Assembly: GCA_947632275.1 (NCBI GenBank) | Contig: CANROR010000003.1 | Span: 1 to 34,845 of the forward strand | DNA: 34,845 bases | Direction of reading: 5' to 3' | From: an uncultured Bacilli bacterium | GTDB lineage: Bacteria; Bacillota_I; Bacilli_A; RF39; UBA660 | In this document: piece after piece, positions 32,100 through 34,845 of the stretch | Position numbering within the stretch: the stretch's first letter is position 1 | How the letters are laid out: the number at the start of each line of letters is the position of its first letter | Translations under genes and position numbers: made by a program | The notes under the pieces: generated by a model | Database searches by the model: none | Told to the model about the DNA's origin: nothing | The model's input: the letters and a program-made list of their open reading frames with translations, nothing else

Positions 32100-32128
32100 T
32101 TGCAAAAATATATATATATATATATAAT
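32100..32128 (+). promoter_or_regulatory. Promoter with (AT)n spacer before the GtrB-like/flippase operon
   Basis: TTGCAA (32100-32105), exactly 17 bases, TATAAT (32123-32128). Fifteen of the 17 spacer bases are alternating A and T. Transcription would start near 32135, with AAGAGG before the ATG at 32153. Same layout as the promoter at 17386-17414. Confidence 0.75.
32108..32126 (+). repeat. (AT)9 dinucleotide tract
   Basis: Nineteen bases of uninterrupted alternating A and T across the spacer into the -10 hexamer. Confidence 0.95.
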
Positions 32129-32152
32129 AAAAGGGAGAAAAAGAGGTACAAT

Positions 32153-33109
32153 ATGGAAAATTTATCAATTATTATTCCATGTTATAATGAAGAAAAAAAT
32201 ATAGAACTATTTTTTGAAAAATGTTTAGAAACTTTTAAAAAAGAAAAAATAGAATATATTTTTATAAATGATGGTAGTAAAGATCAAACATTAAATAAAA
32301 TTGAAAAATTAATTAAAAATAATAAAAAAGAAAATATTATTTGTTTAAATTTTTCGCGAAATTTTGGTAAAGAAGCGGCTATATATGCAGGATTGAAGGA
32401 AAGCTCTAGTAATTATGTAGCTATAATAGATGCGGATATGCAACAAAATCCTCAATATATTTTACAAATGAAAGATGTTTTAGATCAAAATAAAGAATAT
32501 GATGCTGTTGCATGTTATCAAGCAAAACGTAAAGAAAATAAATTTCTTTCTTTTTGTAAAAGTTGCTTTTATAAATTAATTAATAAAATTTGTGATACAA
32601 GATTTGAAAAAAATGCTTCGGATTTCCGATTATTAAAAAGAAATGTAGTTAATGCCATATTAGATATGCCTGAATACTATCGTTTTTCAAAAGGCTTATT
32701 TTCTTTTGTTGGCTTTAATACTTATTATATGCCTTATGAAGTGGAAAAAAGGATGTATGGTAAAAGTTCTTGGAATCTTACCTCTTTAGTAAAATATGCT
32801 TTTGATGGTATTATTAGTTTTTCTGTTTTTCCTTTAAAAATTTCAACGTTTATTGGCATAATTTCTTTTATTGCCGCTTTTGTTTATATGGCTATTATTG
32901 TTATTCAATGGTTTTTCATCGATGTTACTGTTTCCGGATATGCTACAATTGTTTGTTTAATTTTATTATTTGGAGGATTGCAAATGATATTTTTAGGCAT
33001 TTTAGGAGAATATATTGGTAGGACTTATATAGAGGCGAAAAATAGGCCAGTATATATAATAAAAGATAAATTAAATTATGATAATGTAAAAGAAAATGGT
33101 GAGAGGTAA
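32153..33109 (+). CDS. GtrB/DPM1-like polyprenyl-phosphate glycosyltransferase (GT2)
   Basis: A 318-residue enzyme that would load a sugar on polyprenyl phosphate at the inner membrane face. SIIIPCYNEEKNIELFFEKC, FINDGSKDQT, LNFSRNFGKEAAIYAGL, DADMQQNPQY and MYGKSSWNLTSLVKYAFDGI are the hallmarks of the GtrB/YfdH/ArnC group. Two membrane helices follow at about 230-300. The next gene is a large membrane protein and then a flippase, so the product may be the donor for outside glycosylation. First gene after the second (AT)n promoter. Confidence 0.92.
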   Translation: MENLSIIIPCYNEEKNIELFFEKCLETFKKEKIEYIFINDGSKDQTLNKIEKLIKNNKKENIICLNFSRNFGKEAAIYAGLKESSSNYVAIIDADMQQNPQYILQMKDVLDQNKEYDAVACYQAKRKENKFLSFCKSCFYKLINKICDTRFEKNASDFRLLKRNVVNAILDMPEYYRFSKGLFSFVGFNTYYMPYEVEKRMYGKSSWNLTSLVKYAFDGIISFSVFPLKISTFIGIISFIAAFVYMAIIVIQWFFIDVTVSGYATIVCLILLFGGLQMIFLGILGEYIGRTYIEAKNRPVYIIKDKLNYDNVKENGER

Positions 33110-33110
33110 A

Positions 33111-34664
33111 ATGGCAAAAATAAAAGAATTTTGGAAAAATAATTTTAAAGAAATATTAACTACAATATTTGTATTTTTTATGTTTTTAATTTTATTTAGA
33201 ATAATTCCCATGATGTACGATGGTTGGGGAGCAAAGCTTTATTATTCTAAATTTGACGGTATTTTTCCTTATATAATAAATATTTTTACTTATTATTATA
33301 AATATCTAAATGGTAGAATTTCACAAAATATTTTATCTGGCTTTTTAGAATCTTTTAAGTCAGAATGGGTTTTAGATATATTTAATGCATTAATAATTGT
33401 GGGAATTTTTTTGTGTATTTACAAGATATTAAATTTAAAAGATAAAAAGAAAAAATTTTGCTTGGCATTTTTATTTTATATGAGTTTAATTTTATTAATT
33501 TCTCCTGATATGCGAATACAAGTTCTATTTTATGCGAATACTACTTATATTGTCCCAATATTTTTAGTGTTGCTATATTATTTGTTATATCAAAAATTAT
33601 TAAATAATGAATGTAAAAGCGATAACAAACAAATAGTTTATATGTCACTATTAGCCTTCGCTATTTGTACTTGGATAGAGCATATTGCGGTAGGATTTAC
33701 TATTGTTTTATTTGGCATGACCTTATATAAATTTTATAAAAAAGATCAAAGAAGATTTAAATTATTTTTTCCATTGGTAATGGCCATAATTGGCGTTTTA
33801 CTAATGTTTTTATCTCCTGGTTTAAGAGGAGGTAGAGTTTTATTAGATATTAATTTTTTAGAAAGATTAATTAAAAATATGTCATCATTTTATATTGATA
33901 TAATATCAAATAATATTTTTATAATTTTTATTTTAGCTTTGTTTGGAGTTATTATTTTTTCAAAGAATATAAAAGGAAAATTTGGCAATAAATTATTAGT
34001 ATTAAATTCCCTAGGACTTAGTATTTTAAGTTTGGCAAAACTAATAACTAATAATTTTAATATAAAAGTATTAAAAAATATTACTAATTTTATTTTTCCT
34101 ACTGATGTTAAAGATGCTAATTTAATAGTTATAATAATTGTTACTTTGCTTATTATTGTATTACTTTTAAATATAATTATAAATTCAAAAAATAAAAAAA
34201 TTTTATTTTATATTGCTTTTATAGTTTTATTAAGTATTGGTCCGATGTGTTTTTCACCTAATACGGGTCCAAGAATTTCTTCTGTTGGTTTTTTCGGCTT
34301 AGTAATTATTCTTACAATAATTTATTTGGAAAAATTTGATTTAAAATTAACAAAAAATTTAAAATTGTTAGCAATCATTTTAGTAATAATTTCTTGTGAT
34401 AAAACAATTCTTTTAGAAAGAAGAGTATATGAAGTTACAGAAAAAAGAGAGAGAATATTGAAAAATGTTGTAGCAATGCAAGAGTTAGGTTTATGGAATT
34501 ACGATAATTATGTATATTTGCCATTGTACGAAGAGGGAGATATTTTACATAGAGGCGATATGTCAAATGATAATTTCTATTTTGGGCAATTTATCTATGC
34601 ATATGGCATAAATGTTAATACCAAAATATATAAGCATGAAGAAATGGAAAATGAGGAATATTAA
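33111..34664 (+). CDS. Polytopic membrane protein, DUF6056/GtrC-like
   Basis: A 517-residue protein with about eleven membrane helices and a short C-terminal soluble tail. After the first helix comes an outside loop with PMMYDGWGAKLYYSKFDG and YKYLNGRISQNILSG; such conserved polar loops (D...W..NGR) are typical of DUF6056 and other GT-C-like membrane glycosyltransferases that use polyprenyl-phosphate sugars. I do not see enough to name an activity. I choose the ATG at 33111, after GAGAGG and two bases behind the previous stop; the ATG at 33096 lies inside the previous gene. With the GtrB-like protein next to it, it is a candidate for the transferase partner (GtrC role). Confidence 0.7.
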   Translation: MAKIKEFWKNNFKEILTTIFVFFMFLILFRIIPMMYDGWGAKLYYSKFDGIFPYIINIFTYYYKYLNGRISQNILSGFLESFKSEWVLDIFNALIIVGIFLCIYKILNLKDKKKKFCLAFLFYMSLILLISPDMRIQVLFYANTTYIVPIFLVLLYYLLYQKLLNNECKSDNKQIVYMSLLAFAICTWIEHIAVGFTIVLFGMTLYKFYKKDQRRFKLFFPLVMAIIGVLLMFLSPGLRGGRVLLDINFLERLIKNMSSFYIDIISNNIFIIFILALFGVIIFSKNIKGKFGNKLLVLNSLGLSILSLAKLITNNFNIKVLKNITNFIFPTDVKDANLIVIIIVTLLIIVLLLNIIINSKNKKILFYIAFIVLLSIGPMCFSPNTGPRISSVGFFGLVIILTIIYLEKFDLKLTKNLKLLAIILVIISCDKTILLERRVYEVTEKRERILKNVVAMQELGLWNYDNYVYLPLYEEGDILHRGDMSNDNFYFGQFIYAYGINVNTKIYKHEEMENEEY

Positions 34665-34845
34665 TTGAAAAATGGATTAGTGAAAAATGGAGCAATAGTC
34701 TTTGCTTTAACAACGTTAGGTAGTATTTTAAATTATTTATGTCAACTTTTTATGGGAAGGCTTTTTTCCGTCGAAAATTTCGGCGTAATTAATACGATAT
34801 TTTCTTTAGTGTTAATTGTAAGTGTGATTGGTAATACAGCTTTTA
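34665..34845 (+). CDS. Wzx-type oligosaccharide flippase, 3' end outside window
   Basis: The frame from the TTG at 34665 is open to the window end (60 codons). It reads KNGLVKNGAIVFALTTLGSI, then NYLCQLFMGRLFSVENFGVI and SLVLIVSVIGNTAF. This is the usual first two helices of polysaccharide flippases of the MOP superfamily, with the conserved MGRLxxxxxFG loop. GAGGAA lies about nine bases before the TTG, inside the end of the previous gene; a GTG at 34680 is a second option. It probably moves lipid-linked oligosaccharides across the membrane. Confidence 0.8.
   Translation, partial: MKNGLVKNGAIVFALTTLGSILNYLCQLFMGRLFSVENFGVINTIFSLVLIVSVIGNTAF

Overview
The window is AT-rich DNA from a spore-forming, low-GC Gram-positive bacterium, most likely an uncultured gut member of the Bacilli/Erysipelotrichia/RF39-like group. 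Reasons: spoIIGA-sigE, a gerA-type germination operon, a PrkC kinase with PASTA domains, and the gene order rlmN-prpC-prkC-rsgA-rpe ... rpmB known from Bacillus subtilis. Reading frames use the standard bacterial code (TGA is a stop, Trp is TGG). The species cannot be fixed from sequence alone.

Region 1 (1-8255), housekeeping: the 3' part of a Cu(I) P-type ATPase whose start lies left of the window; an HTH regulator with a VanZ-like membrane half; an overlapping plus-strand operon rlmN-prpC-prkC-rsgA-rpe; two hairpins; and, on the minus strand, the small gene for ribosomal protein L28.

Region 2 (8338-15332), sporulation and germination: a minus-strand gerAA-gerAC-gerAB operon; a divergent TagA/WecG-type glycosyltransferase; a RelB-YafQ toxin-antitoxin pair and a second, toxin-less RelB on the minus strand; then spoIIGA-sigE, with a perfect Spo0A box upstream.

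Region 3 (15333-17400), junction zone: an AAA ATPase/DUF4143 gene lies between two 53-base direct repeats (50 of 53 identical), each ending in a terminator, with three tandem 23-base repeats upstream of its promoter. Next comes a decayed CotH-like gene on the minus strand.

Region 4 (17386-34845), cell surface: a VTC-domain/DUF4956/CotH operon; a left-handed beta-helix acetyltransferase; an ABC-2 polysaccharide exporter pair; four glycosyltransferases; a ketoisomerase-GNAT fusion, an aminotransferase, RmlA and RmlB; then a GtrB-like glycosyltransferase, a large membrane protein and the start of a Wzx-type flippase. RmlA/RmlB, ketoisomerase, aminotransferase and acetyltransferase together point to a dTDP-3-acetamido-3,6-dideoxyhexose (Fuc3NAc or Qui3NAc type). 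RmlC and RmlD are not in the window, so rhamnose synthesis is not indicated here.

The most interesting signal is that two promoters, before the VTC/DUF4956/CotH operon and before the GtrB/membrane protein/flippase operon, each have an (AT)n dinucleotide tract filling nearly the whole 17-base spacer between the -35 and -10 hexamers. That is the layout expected of slipped-strand phase-variable promoters. If real, surface decoration in this organism would be switched on and off at two loci within 15 kb.
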